A stretch of DNA of 64,000 nucleotides from Corynebacterium haematomassiliense (GCF_013978595.1 NZ_JACDTZ010000001.1:62001-126000); one strand, 5' to 3'; positions 26,013 to 35,663 are shown, counted from the stretch's first letter. Made by a program: numbers and translations. The notes: generated by a model not told the origin, from the letters alone.

Positions 26013-27425
26013 ATGAAGAAAAGGTATCGACGCCTCGGAGCTTCCCTCGCTGCTGTGACGTTTTCAACGGCCCTCGTTGTCGCCCCAGTGGCGGATGGCG
26101 AGGTGCCATCTGACTGTGCGACCGAACGGGAGGGAGAAGCGCCCGCCACGACTTGGGGAGGTAGCAACCTATGGGCAGTAAATGTCTACGGAGATCAATC
26201 CACCTTCGGTTCTGCGTCAGTGCCGATTAACACGGTGAAACTCACGGTACGGGGAGCGACGCAAGGCGAGTTTCCGGCTCACGCCACATACGGAGTGCGA
26301 ACTAACGTCAATGCGGAGTACGTCGACGCCCCTGGTTACGGCGGTGTGGACGCAGACGGCAACCCGACACTGTACGTCTTTATCCCGGAGACCTACACCA
26401 CGGATATCCAGACACTGCAGATACAGTTCGACGATCCAGGGCAAGAGCTGCCCAAGGGACGTACTGGCACCTCCGCAACCCTGTACACAGCTCCTGCATC
26501 CCAGGTGTCGTTGAAAACGTTTGATGAATTCGGTGAGCCCGCCCAGCTGATCCCAGCTTCGATCGCTTTCGAGGAGTTTACGTTTCCAGCGTCGCGCCAC
26601 GACAACGCCGGCACCATCTATTTCGATCACCTACCTGCGTGCAAGCCCGTAACGGTGAAGTTTGATACGCCGAAGTTTTCCAAGTACCTCGCTCCCGTGT
26701 CCGTCTCCTCTGACGGCCTTTCCCCTGCGAATACGACAGATCTTGGTACGCACACTATTCGCTTCGAACGGGGCGAGTTCACTGCGTCCATACTGGGCAC
26801 GGACGGTCAGCCGATCGCCGGACAGTCGGTGCGAGTGGAAGGACCCGGCGGGATTCAGACGCTCACCACAAACGATGCGGGGCGGTTCGACTTGACCGAG
26901 GCACAGCCTGGCGCATACACGCTCAGTGCCGAATCCAACGGCTCCACGCTGCAAAAAACTCTATTTGTGAAACCGGGTGAAAGCCGGTCGGTGTCAGCAA
27001 GATTTGCAGCAGCACCTGTCTCCGGCACTCAAGCGATAACCACCGTTACTTCGACCGTCGCAGCTGAAACGACCGTAACGCCGGCGCCCGTGACGGTGCA
27101 GAGCATGGCGACCGTGACTGAGACCGTGCTTTCTACCACCACGACGAGTCGAACTGTCCCAGCGACGGTCCACACCGGAGAGCCAGTAACTGTCACGTCG
27201 ACCGCGCATGTGGCGATCACTTCAACAGCACCACGCCCGGTGGTCACACGCACCGCAAGCGCCACAACGACGACTGAAAAAGTCGTGGTCGATCCCAACG
27301 GTCGAGTGGTGCTTACTGCGCTTGCAGTGGTGGCAACTCTGGGTGGGGCAGTGGCAGCGGTGTTAGGCAGCATTCCGGGACTTGATGTCCAGCAGCTCGC
27401 AGCACGAATCGAAGGCGGAAAGTAA
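26013..27425 (+). CDS. surface stalk protein with carboxypeptidase-regulatory-like domain
   Basis: A 470-residue exported protein. A signal peptide (KKRYRRLGASLAAVTFSTAL) is followed by a unique beta-rich region (~35-240). A prealbumin-like domain (GQPIAGQSVRVEGPGG, then TTNDAGRFDLTEAQPGAYTL; ~250-320) resembles CarboxypepD_reg/Cna_B folds. A Thr/Val-rich stalk (~330-425) precedes the C-terminal helix (~431-455) and a longer tail with IPGLDVQQLAARIEGGK. A GTG directly before the ATG is an alternative start. The stop and the next start overlap as TAATG. It probably bridges or displays its neighbours at the surface. Confidence 0.82.
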   Translation: MKKRYRRLGASLAAVTFSTALVVAPVADGEVPSDCATEREGEAPATTWGGSNLWAVNVYGDQSTFGSASVPINTVKLTVRGATQGEFPAHATYGVRTNVNAEYVDAPGYGGVDADGNPTLYVFIPETYTTDIQTLQIQFDDPGQELPKGRTGTSATLYTAPASQVSLKTFDEFGEPAQLIPASIAFEEFTFPASRHDNAGTIYFDHLPACKPVTVKFDTPKFSKYLAPVSVSSDGLSPANTTDLGTHTIRFERGEFTASILGTDGQPIAGQSVRVEGPGGIQTLTTNDAGRFDLTEAQPGAYTLSAESNGSTLQKTLFVKPGESRSVSARFAAAPVSGTQAITTVTSTVAAETTVTPAPVTVQSMATVTETVLSTTTTSRTVPATVHTGEPVTVTSTAHVAITSTAPRPVVTRTASATTTTEKVVVDPNGRVVLTALAVVATLGGAVAAVLGSIPGLDVQQLAARIEGGK

Positions 27426-30400
27426 TGACAAACCGGAATCATGTTCGCGCGCTTGCTGTAGCGCTGGCTGTGGGATTGGTTGGTTCGTCGACGAGCGTGA
27501 TTGCAGCGGAAGCAGACGCGCAGGAGTACGTGAACCGGAGCGCAGACGCGGTCAAGCACATCCAACGAGGATCGACGCAGGCAGAGTCGGTCAGTGACGT
27601 AGACGATTTCTTTTCAGTCGATGCAATCGATTCGGGGGAAGTCAGCCGCATCGCAGAACTCGCCGAGTTGGACCACATAGTGCATGGGCGAATCTCCGAC
27701 GTCGACGGATACTCCAGCGGAGAGTTCATCTACTTCCAATGGGTGGACCGTGACGGCCAGCTTTCACCGCTGTACACCGCGAGATCCCATGCGCTTGAAG
27801 GAATCGAAGGCTATTTCGCCATTGCAGTTCCGGATTGGGTGGATGCCACAGGTAGGATCCACCGGTTCAACGCAACCCGTGACCAGCAGGTCCAACTGGA
27901 TGCGTACGTTCCGTATCGCCACCAGCAGCGCGTGCTTGCAGGTAGTCAAACAACCCCTTACGCGTTTTTCACACCGGGTTCCCGTGAAGTGAACCTCCAG
28001 ATTGTGGACGGAGGGGCGTTTCATAACCGCACTGACGCTTTGATCGCGGAGTTCGACTCAACGCAGTTGCCTGCGAAAGCGGGACAAACAGCTCATGGTT
28101 TGCGATGGTGGCAAGGCAACGCACAGTCGGTTAAAGATCAAGCAGTCAACGGGGAGACCATCGGCTACCGCTGGCGCAACGAAACCACCGGCCGCACGAT
28201 TTCCAGGTGCGACGAGGAGCGCACCGTCACCAACGCAGACGGGACCGAGTCCGTAGTTCAGTTGACCGACGCGGAGCGCAACAACTGCGCCACGATCCAG
28301 ATCCCGAATACGGCTAAGCGCGGTGATGTGTACTCGTTCGAGTTGCTCGCCAACGGCACGGTGGTCTCCCACGAAAGCTTTATCGTCACTGGCGAGCTGA
28401 ACGAACGGGACGACTTTCTGTTTGGCAGCGAACGGCTGCTTGGCAAGCAGCAACGGGTGGTCGAGTTTGGCCGGTTCCGTGACGGATTCAATCGCGCTGA
28501 GACTGTGTTTGCGCCGCGGGCTGTACCTGGCATTGACGTGTCGGTGGACAACGGAACGATCTATGTCTCCCCGAATAACGATCTCGGCAACGCCACTCCG
28601 GACGTTTTTGACGCGACCGTCGACGTTTCCTTCTACAACTCCGGTGGTTCGAGGCCAGCGAAGCAACCGATCTTGCTCGACACCGACCGCGACGGCAACG
28701 CCGACATTTACGACCCGGATGATGACGGAGATGGTGTACTCGACACCATCGAAATCGCTGATAACTCGAACAAGAAGGATGCGCTGTCCGCAAACATCGT
28801 GATCAGCGCCGATCTTCCGGAGGCGCTTCAGGGGCAGCGCTACGTCGCGCGGGTCGAAGCTGACAACGTGCCACGAGATGCTCAGCTCGAATTAGTTTCC
28901 ACCATCCCCGGGGTGTCCTACAACGCCAACGCTGGCGTGCTCGAGGGCACACCGACGCAAACAGGCACTTTCCCGGTAACCTTCCGTGCGTCGTCCTACA
29001 CTCAGGCGGTCACTAACGGGAGCGGCGAGCCATTCGAACAGACTGTTGGACGGCTCGTTGTCCGGCCGGCAACCACTACGGTGGCGCTGACGACCACCTC
29101 GCAGGTGACAACCACTGCGCCAACTCCGACGGAAACTGCCAGCGTAACGACCACTCGGACCACGACACACCCAGCCACGGTAACCCAGGAGGTTTCCAGC
29201 CCTGCGCTGACGTTGCGGCCAACGATGGCGCAAATTGTGACGTCGACGAGCACTACGACGGTCACTCCGGCGCCGACGATCAGCGAAGTAACGCCGGCGC
29301 CGTCGACTACTACCGTCACCTCCACCCAGACCGAGTTCGACCGCCCGGTTGTCCGCGCGGGGGAGCAGACGTCCATCGAGGTTCCGGGGACGCAGGTTGC
29401 GCCGAGCGCGAACACTCCAGACTGGGTGTCGGCGCAGCCTGACGGCCGCATTGACCTCGCTCCGCCGCGCGACACACCGGCGGGCGATTACAACGTCGAG
29501 GTCGTCACGCCTGACGGCCGCCCCGCCGTCGTGCCGGTTCGTGTGGCGCCGGCACCCACCTCGTCTGAGCGGGCGGTGGTCAGGGCAGGCGAGCAGACGT
29601 CAGTCAAGAGCGCACAAACCGCCCCAACCCAGGGCGAGGCGTTCACACCAGGCAAGAACACCCCGGAGTGGGTGACCGTGAACCCCAGCGGGCAAATCGA
29701 TTTCAAGCCGCCGCGCGACGTTGAGCCGGGCGAGTACAAAGTCGAGGTCGTCGACCCCGCCGGCGAAACGTCCACCGTCACAGTCGAGGTCACCGCGGCT
29801 GTGTCCGACGCGGAGCGCTACACCGTCCGCTACGACTTCGCACTTGGACGCCGCGGGCATGAGGCGACGAGCTTCGCCCCGCTTTTCGACGTCACCGAAG
29901 GTGGTTACCGCTACCTCAACCAAATTGCGCCGGCCGGCACTACCTATGAGGTGGTGGGCGGTGACGCGACCGTCGATAGGCATGGGCGCGTGACCTTTGC
30001 AATCCCGGGCGACGCCGCTGTCGGGGACGTGATCGAGACACGGATCCGCGTCATCTTCCCGGACGGCTCCTCCGTCGAGGTCCCCGCGAAGTTCGAAGTG
30101 GCGGAGCAGACGCTTGCCGATGCCGCCTCGCCCCGCTACCTCGACGGAGTGAAGGCTGGGCCGGGCGAGCGAGTCTCGGTCCCGCAGGTGGGTGAGGCCG
30201 ACGCCGCCGAGTTCTACCTCAAACCCGGGCAGGACCTCAAGGGGTGGGAGGTCATAGTCGATCCGCTGACTGGCGAGGTTCACACCACCGCGCCTGCGAC
30301 GGATGCGCAGGCGTTGGATGTCGAGGTCATGGCGGTGTTCTCCGATGGCAGCCGCAAGCCCGTGAAGCTCCGCGTCGATGTCGGCGAAGCTGCGGCCGCG

Positions 30401-31120
30401 GAAACCGAGCCCGCGTTTGCCGAGCAAGTTGCCGGACCGGGCGAGACAGTCCGGATTCCGCAGACGAAGACCATGCCGGAGGGCACGTTCTTCGACATCG
30501 CTGACGATGGCGGCCTCGAAGCAGCGATCGATCCTGTCACCGGCGAACTCACGGTGCGCCTGCCTGACGACGCACCCGCCGACGCCACCTACGTCATCGG
30601 CGTGAAGACCACATACCCGGACGGAACGGTCGAGATAGTGCCGGTGAAAATCGGCACCGATTCCATCGGTCGCGCCGCTGCGGTGAAGTACCCGTCTGCG
30701 TCGTCGGACCAGACGAGTGGAACCGTCACCGCGACGCCGACGGGTGTGCCGGACGGAAGCACGTTCGCGCTGGATCCTGCTTTTAAGGACGCTGACTGGG
30801 TGGTGTCCGTTAATAAGAACACCGGTGAGATCACTGCGACGCTGCGAACCGGAATCGTGGGGGAGCGCTCCACCGTGGTGCCGGTGCGGGTGACATTCCC
30901 TGACGGTTCCGTTCGCGCGGTACCGGTCGAAATCACAGCGAAGCGCGTTGCGGAGCAGCCGGCGGAAGATGCGCGGTCGGCGCGGTCGTCCGAGGGACCC
31001 TGGTGGATAATCGTCCTCGTTGCTTTGCTCGGAGTGCTCGGTATCGGCTGGGCCGCGACCGAGTACCAGGACCAGATCCGTCACTACATTCCGCAGTTCC
31101 CAGTGCTGCCTCGCCTGTAA
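27425..31120 (+). CDS. large YPDG/Rib-type surface protein with Ca-binding repeats
   Basis: A 1231-residue exported protein. After the signal peptide come a ~350-residue unique region, a thrombospondin type-3-like Ca cluster (DTDRDGNADIYDPDDDGDG, ~419-440) and a putative Ig domain of the He_PIG type (VSTIPGVSYNANAGVLEGTP). Next is a Thr-rich stalk (~545-635), then two ~78-residue repeats starting VVRAGEQTS (~642 and ~717). Four FPDG/YPDG-type domains run from ~800 to ~1180, ending in a membrane helix (~1191-1211) and the tail YQDQIRHYIPQF. It is probably an adhesin or wall-spanning stalk. The C-terminal part is paralogous to the protein at 2-391. Bases in its first half look less GC-rich than in flanking core genes. 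Confidence 0.88.
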   Translation: MTNRNHVRALAVALAVGLVGSSTSVIAAEADAQEYVNRSADAVKHIQRGSTQAESVSDVDDFFSVDAIDSGEVSRIAELAELDHIVHGRISDVDGYSSGEFIYFQWVDRDGQLSPLYTARSHALEGIEGYFAIAVPDWVDATGRIHRFNATRDQQVQLDAYVPYRHQQRVLAGSQTTPYAFFTPGSREVNLQIVDGGAFHNRTDALIAEFDSTQLPAKAGQTAHGLRWWQGNAQSVKDQAVNGETIGYRWRNETTGRTISRCDEERTVTNADGTESVVQLTDAERNNCATIQIPNTAKRGDVYSFELLANGTVVSHESFIVTGELNERDDFLFGSERLLGKQQRVVEFGRFRDGFNRAETVFAPRAVPGIDVSVDNGTIYVSPNNDLGNATPDVFDATVDVSFYNSGGSRPAKQPILLDTDRDGNADIYDPDDDGDGVLDTIEIADNSNKKDALSANIVISADLPEALQGQRYVARVEADNVPRDAQLELVSTIPGVSYNANAGVLEGTPTQTGTFPVTFRASSYTQAVTNGSGEPFEQTVGRLVVRPATTTVALTTTSQVTTTAPTPTETASVTTTRTTTHPATVTQEVSSPALTLRPTMAQIVTSTSTTTVTPAPTISEVTPAPSTTTVTSTQTEFDRPVVRAGEQTSIEVPGTQVAPSANTPDWVSAQPDGRIDLAPPRDTPAGDYNVEVVTPDGRPAVVPVRVAPAPTSSERAVVRAGEQTSVKSAQTAPTQGEAFTPGKNTPEWVTVNPSGQIDFKPPRDVEPGEYKVEVVDPAGETSTVTVEVTAAVSDAERYTVRYDFALGRRGHEATSFAPLFDVTEGGYRYLNQIAPAGTTYEVVGGDATVDRHGRVTFAIPGDAAVGDVIETRIRVIFPDGSSVEVPAKFEVAEQTLADAASPRYLDGVKAGPGERVSVPQVGEADAAEFYLKPGQDLKGWEVIVDPLTGEVHTTAPATDAQALDVEVMAVFSDGSRKPVKLRVDVGEAAAAETEPAFAEQVAGPGETVRIPQTKTMPEGTFFDIADDGGLEAAIDPVTGELTVRLPDDAPADATYVIGVKTTYPDGTVEIVPVKIGTDSIGRAAAVKYPSASSDQTSGTVTATPTGVPDGSTFALDPAFKDADWVVSVNKNTGEITATLRTGIVGERSTVVPVRVTFPDGSVRAVPVEITAKRVAEQPAEDARSARSSEGPWWIIVLVALLGVLGIGWAATEYQDQIRHYIPQFPVLPRL

Positions 31121-31131
31121 CGCCAAGCGGA

Positions 31132-31165
31132 AAGCCCGCCACCGCGGGGAAGCGGTGGCGGGCTT
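31132..31165. terminator. bidirectional terminator between surface operon and rplY
   Basis: A perfect 14-bp stem (AAGCCCGCCACCGC / GCGGTGGCGGGCTT) with the loop GGGGAA lies between two convergent stop codons. Confidence 0.85.
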
Positions 31166-31190
31166 AGCTGTGTGCGGAAGCGGGGAGGAG

Positions 31191-31841
31191 TTACTCCTCG
31201 TCGCCCTTCTCCTCGGCCGGAGCCTCGGACTCGGCGCCAGCCTCAGCGCCACCTTCCTCAGCGGCCTCGGCCTCAGCCTCGAGGTCCTCGTCAACCTGCT
31301 CGAAGGTGACGTTGACCAGCAGGGTCTCCGGGTCGGAGATGAGCTCTGCGCCCTCCGGCAGCTTCACGTCGGAAGCGTGGAGCGTGTCGCCGATCTCCTT
31401 GCCCTCGATGGAGACGGTCAGCTCGTCCGGGATGGACAGCGCGTCGATCTCGATCTCCACGTAGTCGGTCTCCTGCAGCACAACTGCGCCCGGAGCGGCC
31501 TCGCCCTCGGTGACGACCGGGACCTCGACGGTGACCTTCTCGCCGCGCTTAATGCCGAGCAGGTCGATGTGGTCGATGTCCAGGGTGATCACGTTCTGGT
31601 CGATGTGCTTGACCATGGCCAGCAGCTTCTCGCCGTCGAGCTCGAGCTCGACGATGGCGTTGGTGCCGTCGTTACGCACGACTGCGGTCATCTCGATACG
31701 GTCGACCGCGAAGTGGATGTTGTCGATGCCCTTTTCGTACAGGACGCCCGGGATCTTGCCGTCGCGGCGCAGACGGCGTGCGGAGCCCTTGCCGAACTCC
31801 TCGCGACGCTCACCCTTGATAACGGTGGGGGTAATAGCCAT
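31191..31841 (-). CDS. rplY: 50S ribosomal protein L25/general stress protein Ctc
   Basis: A 216-residue long form (CTC/TL5 type) that binds 5S rRNA. The N-terminal L25 domain (GKGSARRLRRDGKIPGVLYEKG) is followed by the TL5-type beta domain and a very acidic Ala/Glu tail from ~185, typical of actinobacterial L25. AAGGAG stands 8 nt before the ATG. It is convergent with the surface operon across a shared terminator. Confidence 0.96.
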   Translation of the reverse strand: MAITPTVIKGERREEFGKGSARRLRRDGKIPGVLYEKGIDNIHFAVDRIEMTAVVRNDGTNAIVELELDGEKLLAMVKHIDQNVITLDIDHIDLLGIKRGEKVTVEVPVVTEGEAAPGAVVLQETDYVEIEIDALSIPDELTVSIEGKEIGDTLHASDVKLPEGAELISDPETLLVNVTFEQVDEDLEAEAEAAEEGGAEAGAESEAPAEEKGDEE

Positions 31842-31973
31842 GTTGTACTCCTTCGTTGGGAAGGGCCACAGGCCTTGCCTGCGACCACTGAACGGATGTG
31901 TGCTCGTCGAGTGATCGCAAAAGGATCTCAAAATCGCGTCGATAACGGCCCTTGAAGGCCCTCGCCGAGACTG

Positions 31974-33308
31974 CTACAGGGTAGCAGCCGGTTTCTGCCA
32001 CACAAAATGCCCGCTCGCCTGGGCCTCCTCGTGCTCGTGTCCGAGGGGGATGCCGCGGCGCTCGCGCATCAGCAGCGTGACGACGAATCCCGTGACCGTC
32101 GCCGCCATCAAGTACACGGTGATCGCGGCGGTGCCGCCGGTTGCCTCGCGCAGGGCGGCGGCGATGGTGGGGGCGAACGCGCCGCCCAAAATCGCGCCGA
32201 GCGCGTACGAGATGGAGGCGCCGGACGCGCGGATGGAGGCGGGGAACAGCTCAGCGTAGAACGCGCCGATCTCGCCGTAGGTCAGCCCCAACCCGACGGT
32301 GAGGAAAATCAGCGCCGCGGTGATCTTCGGCAGCGACCCGGTGTTCACCAGCGGAAACAAGGCCAGCACGCCGGCCGCCTGCACCACAAAGCCGATCGCG
32401 AGGGTGCGGCGGCGGCCGATGATGTCGGACACCCAGCCCGCGAACGCCGTGGTGCACAGCCAGGTGGCGGCGGAGGCGGTGACGGCCCACAGGATGTCGC
32501 CGCGCTCTACGGCGAGCCCTGCCGGGTCGGTGACGTAGTTCTGGATGTAGCCGCCGGTGGTCATGTAGCCCACCGTGCCGTTGGCGGCGAAGATCAACGC
32601 CGCGGCGATAACGAGCCCCGCGTGGTGCTTGAACAGGGAGCCGACCGGGTTGTGCGCGCCGACCTCGCGCATTTCCTCCACCACCGGCGATTCGTCGACG
32701 CCCGTGCGGATCCACCAGCCCAACACCGTCAACCCGACGGAAAGCAAAAACGGCACGCGCCAGCCCCACTGCATGAACGCCTCGCCGGGGGCGATGATGG
32801 TCATCAGCGCCAGCACGCCAGAGGACAGCAAGAGCCCTGCCGGCACGCCCACCTGGGGCCCGGCGCCGTAGAGTCCGCGCTTGTTGTCCGGCGCGTGCTC
32901 CACGGCCAAAAGCACTGCCGAGCCCCATTCGCCGCCGGCGGACGTGCCTTGCAGGATGCGCAGGACCACCAGCGCGGCCGGCGCGAGCCAGCCGGCGGTT
33001 GCATACGTGGGCAAAAGCCCGATCAGCGCGGTGGCGGTGCCCATGGTGAACAGCGTGACCATGAGCACGCCGCGCCTGCCCAGCCGGTCGCCGAAGTGGC
33101 CCGCCAGCACCGCCCCCAATGGGCGGAACAGAAAGGACAGGCCGACGGTGAGGAAGCTGGCGATCGTCGCCGCCGCAGGCCCGAGCGGGCCGAACATCAC
33201 CTTGTTAAACACCAGCCCTGCCACGGCGGCGTAGAGGAAGTAGTCGTACCACTCGATGGCGGTGCCGATGGTCGTGGCCGCGATGACGCGGCGGCGCTCA
33301 CTGCGCAC
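31974..33308 (-). CDS. MFS transporter, metabolite:H+ symporter (MHS) family
   Basis: A 444-residue transporter with 12 predicted helices. The N-terminal GTAIEWYDYFLYA and the loop motif GHFGDRLGRRGVL are hallmarks of the MHS family (ProP, ShiA, KgtP relatives), which import organic acids, osmolytes or aromatic compounds. The GTG start overlaps the 3' end of the aminotransferase gene by 11 bp, so it is the last gene of the thioesterase-permease-aminotransferase operon. Context suggests an aromatic or keto-acid substrate. Confidence 0.9.
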   Translation of the reverse strand: MRSERRRVIAATTIGTAIEWYDYFLYAAVAGLVFNKVMFGPLGPAAATIASFLTVGLSFLFRPLGAVLAGHFGDRLGRRGVLMVTLFTMGTATALIGLLPTYATAGWLAPAALVVLRILQGTSAGGEWGSAVLLAVEHAPDNKRGLYGAGPQVGVPAGLLLSSGVLALMTIIAPGEAFMQWGWRVPFLLSVGLTVLGWWIRTGVDESPVVEEMREVGAHNPVGSLFKHHAGLVIAAALIFAANGTVGYMTTGGYIQNYVTDPAGLAVERGDILWAVTASAATWLCTTAFAGWVSDIIGRRRTLAIGFVVQAAGVLALFPLVNTGSLPKITAALIFLTVGLGLTYGEIGAFYAELFPASIRASGASISYALGAILGGAFAPTIAAALREATGGTAAITVYLMAATVTGFVVTLLMRERRGIPLGHEHEEAQASGHFVWQKPAATL

Positions 33309-34314
33309 GGGAAAACGCCTCCAATAGCGCGTCGGTTTCTTCCGCGTTGGTCACGGTCACACGGATGCCCTCGGGGAAGACGCGCACCAGCACGCCCTCT
33401 GCGGCGAGCCGGTCCGCCAGCTCCTGGCCAGCGCCGGGCAACCACACAAAGTTCGCTTGGCTTTCTGCGAGCCCAAGCTTTGCGACGACACGGCTCCGCT
33501 CGGCCACGGTGCCGTCGATACGCGCACGCAACTCGTCTGAAGCCGCAAGTGACGCGAGTGCCGCGACCTGCGCGACGGAGCTGACGGAAAACGGCACCGC
33601 CACCTTGTTCAGCGCCTCGATAACGACCTGCGGGCCGAAGGCGTAGCCGATGCGCGCGCCCGCCAGCCCGTACGCCTTGGAGAAGGTGCGCAGCCCCACG
33701 ACGTTGGGGTAGCGGTTGATGACTTCGGTGGCGACGGGGGTGTCGGCGGCCTGGTTGTACTCGAAGTAGGCCTCATCGAGCGTGACCAGCACGTCTGCGG
33801 GGACCGCGTCCATGAACGCGGCGAACTCGGCGTCCGTGACGGTGGTGCCGGTGGGGTTGTTCGGGTTGCACACGAAGATGAGCTTCGTGCGCTCGGTGAC
33901 GGCCGCGGCGAGGGCGGGCAGGTCCACCCGGTGGTCGGCGGTCAGCGGCACCGGCACAGGGGTCGCGCCGGCGATCTGGGCGAAGATGGGGTAGGCCTCG
34001 AAGCTGCGCCACGGGAAGGCCACCTCGTCGCCCGGGCCCGCGGCGGCGGTGACCAGCTGCTGGCACAGGGCGGACGAGCCGGTGCCCACCGCAACCTGCT
34101 CGGGCGCCACGCCGAGGTGCTCAGCCAGCGCCGCGCGAAGCTGCACCGCGCCCATGTCCGGGTAGCGGTTCACCTGGAACAGCGAATCCTGCATCGCTTC
34201 AAGCACGCTGGGCAGCGGACTCTCGGCGCATTCGTTGGAGGACAGCTTGATGGCGCGTTCGTCGCGCACGCCCGGAACATACGCGGGCAGCGAGTCAAGG
34301 TCGGGGCGGATCAT
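33298..34314 (-). CDS. pat: aromatic amino acid aminotransferase (HisC/Pat family)
   Basis: A 338-residue class-I/II PLP aminotransferase. It opens with MIRPDLDSLPAYVPG, the form typical of actinobacterial Pat rather than HisC. Visible motifs are the cofactor site FVCNPNNPTGT, LDEAYFEY, and the PLP lysine in TFSKAYGLAGARIGY. It transfers amino groups between aromatic or histidinol-phosphate substrates and keto acids. Its ATG overlaps the permease stop (ATGA). No his genes are near, which favours an aromatic role. Confidence 0.88.
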   Translation of the reverse strand: MIRPDLDSLPAYVPGVRDERAIKLSSNECAESPLPSVLEAMQDSLFQVNRYPDMGAVQLRAALAEHLGVAPEQVAVGTGSSALCQQLVTAAAGPGDEVAFPWRSFEAYPIFAQIAGATPVPVPLTADHRVDLPALAAAVTERTKLIFVCNPNNPTGTTVTDAEFAAFMDAVPADVLVTLDEAYFEYNQAADTPVATEVINRYPNVVGLRTFSKAYGLAGARIGYAFGPQVVIEALNKVAVPFSVSSVAQVAALASLAASDELRARIDGTVAERSRVVAKLGLAESQANFVWLPGAGQELADRLAAEGVLVRVFPEGIRVTVTNAEETDALLEAFSRAQ

Positions 34315-35660
34315 GCGTGGCTCCTCTGCGTGGTCAGTGAGATCAGGCCCAGCACGATGATCCAGCCGGTCAGCGTGGCAAGGCCCATGCGGTATTCCGG
34401 AAGAATACCCATCAGCACGAGCACGAGGACGAAAAACACGATGCACACCCAGTTGGCCACCGGGTAGAGCGGGGCGGGGAAGGTCGCGCTCTTGGATGTC
34501 TTGCGGAAGTTCAGGGGCGAGATGCAGATGCCCACCCAGGTGATCAGCTCGGTGCCGACGATGATGGCCAGCAGCACCGCGAAGATCTTGCCTTCGAAGA
34601 AGAAGTTCAGGATGACCACGGTGCCCATCAGGGCGGCGTCGAAAAGCAGGGCTTTGGTGGGCAGCCCCTTCGCGCTGGTGGCGGCGAACGCGCGGGGCGC
34701 CTGGCCGTTGCGGGCGAGGTCGCGCAGCATGCGCGCGCCCGAGTACGTCATGGTGTTGAGCACCGAGAACACCGCCACCACAATGACCACGTTGAGCGCC
34801 GTGGCGGCGGGGCCGAAGCCGACGCCGGACAGCACGCGGATGAACGGGCTCTCGTTGGATCCCTGCTCGTTCCACGGCGCGAGCAGCAAGATGGTGCCGA
34901 TGCCGCCGAGGTAGAACACCAGAATGCGCCACACCACGGAGTTCACGGCGCGCGGGATGGCCTTTTCCGGATTGTCCGCCTCGCCGGCGGCGGTGCCGAT
35001 GGACATGATGCCGCCGAACGTGAACGTCACCGCCACCAGCGCGAACAGCACGCCGGAGACGCCGTTGGGCATGAACCCGCCGTGGTCGGTGATGTTGGAC
35101 AATCCGATCGCCTCGTCCGGGCCGAGACCCACCACGAGCGCGAACCCGAGCACGATCATGAGCACGAGCGCCGCGACCTTGATCAAGGACAGCCAATACT
35201 CCGTCGCGGCGAACACGCGCACGTTGAACAGGTTCAGCGCCACCACCACCAGCAGCGTCACCAGCGCGGTGACCCAGTGGGGCAGTCCGGGGAACCAGTA
35301 GTCCAGGAACGTGCCCATGGCGGTCAGCTCCAGCATGCCCACCACGACGGTGGTGAACCACCAGTTCCAGCCGGTGATGAAGCCGGCCACCGGCCCGATG
35401 AACGCGCGCGAGTACGCCGCGAACGACCCGGAGACCGGGTGCTCGACCGCCATCTCGCCGAGCATGCGCATGAGGAAGTACACGATCACGCCGACAAGCG
35501 CGAACGAGATCAGCACCGCGGGCCCGGCGTACTGGATCGATCCGGCGGAGCCCAAAAACAGGCCCGTGCCTATCGACGAACCAAAGGCAATCATCATCAA
35601 TTGCCTACTCTTGACGCTCCTGTTCAGCCCCTGTTCTTGCAGGCTGTCGTTCTGGCTCAC
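34311..35660 (-). CDS. amino acid permease (APC family, AroP-like)
   Basis: A 449-residue, 12-helix permease. IAFGSSIGTGLFLGSAGSIQYAGP is the conserved helix-1 region of the amino acid transporter family, and PLYPVANW near the C-terminus is also typical. The GTG start lies 3 nt after the thioesterase stop, and the end overlaps pat by 4 bp. Aromatic or GABA-type amino acids are plausible substrates given the adjacent Pat, but the specificity cannot be read directly. Confidence 0.9.
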   Translation of the reverse strand: MSQNDSLQEQGLNRSVKSRQLMMIAFGSSIGTGLFLGSAGSIQYAGPAVLISFALVGVIVYFLMRMLGEMAVEHPVSGSFAAYSRAFIGPVAGFITGWNWWFTTVVVGMLELTAMGTFLDYWFPGLPHWVTALVTLLVVVALNLFNVRVFAATEYWLSLIKVAALVLMIVLGFALVVGLGPDEAIGLSNITDHGGFMPNGVSGVLFALVAVTFTFGGIMSIGTAAGEADNPEKAIPRAVNSVVWRILVFYLGGIGTILLLAPWNEQGSNESPFIRVLSGVGFGPAATALNVVIVVAVFSVLNTMTYSGARMLRDLARNGQAPRAFAATSAKGLPTKALLFDAALMGTVVILNFFFEGKIFAVLLAIIVGTELITWVGICISPLNFRKTSKSATFPAPLYPVANWVCIVFFVLVLVLMGILPEYRMGLATLTGWIIVLGLISLTTQRSHA

Positions 35661-35663
35661 GGT

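Noticed and set aside
29341..30960. CRISPR array or short tandem DNA repeats in the YPDG gene
   Set aside because: Repetition is at the protein-domain level (~78-100 residues) with diverged DNA; no regular short repeats and spacers anywhere in the window.
23500..31200. Prophage or integrative element carrying the surface operon
   Set aside because: No integrase, phage gene, attachment repeat or tRNA junction found at either end.
29600..31294. A 564-codon minus-strand frame under the YPDG protein
   Set aside because: The plus-strand protein has recognisable repeats and a membrane anchor; the minus frame is Arg-rich without motifs and crosses a terminator.
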